Assembly: GCA_964551305.1 (NCBI GenBank)
Contig: CAZKBT010000037.1
Location: 1 to 33,947, forward strand
Length of the DNA: 33,947 bases
Direction of reading: 5' to 3'
Source: JBAZDC01 sp041654595
Lineage (GTDB): Bacteria; Pseudomonadota; Gammaproteobacteria; Burkholderiales; Burkholderiaceae_B
The position numbers and the translations under genes were made by a program. Positions 33,895 through 33,947 of the stretch are shown piece after piece (positions within the stretch are counted from its first letter, which is position 1; each line of letters opens with the position of its first letter). The notes under the pieces were generated by a model that made no database searches, was not told the origin of the DNA, and worked only from the letters and a program-made list of their open reading frames with translations.

Positions 33895-33947
33895 GCCGTC
33901 GTGGTGGAATTGGTAGACACGCTATCTTGAGGGGGTAGTGGCGAAAG
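33895..33947 (+). tRNA. tRNA-Leu(GAG), 3' part beyond the window
   Basis: The sequence has a leucine-type acceptor start GCCG, a D-arm GTGGAATTGGTAGACACG, and the anticodon stem CTATC/GGTAG around a loop with GAG. It continues into the long variable arm and is cut at the window edge. Its position after secG is the usual one ahead of the nuo operon. Confidence 0.93.

Noticed and set aside
1..33947. CRISPR arrays, insertion sequences and complete prophage genes
   Set aside because: No regularly spaced repeats, transposase motifs or phage structural genes were seen on either strand; the only mobile-element trace is the integrase fragment at 91-198.

Overview
The window comes from a high-GC betaproteobacterium. 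The best match is the Alcaligenaceae (Bordetella/Achromobacter-like). The clues are a classical autotransporter, a Bug/TctC solute-binding protein, a dapA-bamC pair, and the order tpiA-secG-tRNA-Leu that normally leads into the nuo operon in Burkholderiales. The genus is an inference from gene content; no rRNA is present.

Layout. (1) Positions 1-4567 look like a decayed genomic island beside a tRNA-Arg(TCT) gene. It holds the last 35 codons of a tyrosine recombinase, a Fic-domain gene broken before its catalytic loop, a large lipoprotein of unknown function, and a divergently transcribed gene for a ubiquitin-specific-protease-type (C19) deubiquitinase. That last gene is the most unusual one here: its catalytic motifs are intact, and its first ~120 residues resemble the translocation domain of Salmonella SifA-type type III effectors. 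(2) Positions 4568-12192 hold a cardiolipin synthase, a DUF4168-type periplasmic protein interrupted by an amber codon, an autotransporter with an HExxH metallopeptidase-like passenger, a second phospholipase-D family enzyme and tRNA-His. (3) Positions 12508-21429 are mostly conserved housekeeping genes: a small Pro-rich exported protein, a YpfJ-type zinc peptidase, a YciO/YrdC-type protein, an M50 site-2 protease homologue, dapA-bamC, a RoxA-like ribosomal oxygenase and mutS. (4) Positions 21693-32420 are an accessory catabolic locus organised around a GntR/UTRA regulator. One arm (minus strand) encodes the regulator, a mandelate-racemase-type dehydratase and a choline-sulfatase-like enzyme. 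The other arm (plus strand) encodes a GMC oxidoreductase, an aldehyde dehydrogenase, two more sulfatases and a Bug-type binding protein. Two near-identical palindromes exactly 40 bp apart lie between the arms. (5) Positions 32491-33947 return to core genes: tpiA, secG and a truncated tRNA-Leu(GAG).

How they work together. The sulfatase locus reads as one regulon for taking up an organosulfate, removing its sulfate and oxidising the alcohol to an acid; choline-O-sulfate is one candidate, but the dehydratase suggests a sulfated sugar acid or another substrate. The island near the left edge looks like host-interaction cargo whose mobility genes have eroded while the effector-like gene stayed intact. 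No type III secretion genes are visible in the window, so delivery of the deubiquitinase is inferred only. All family assignments are from motif recognition; no database search was run.
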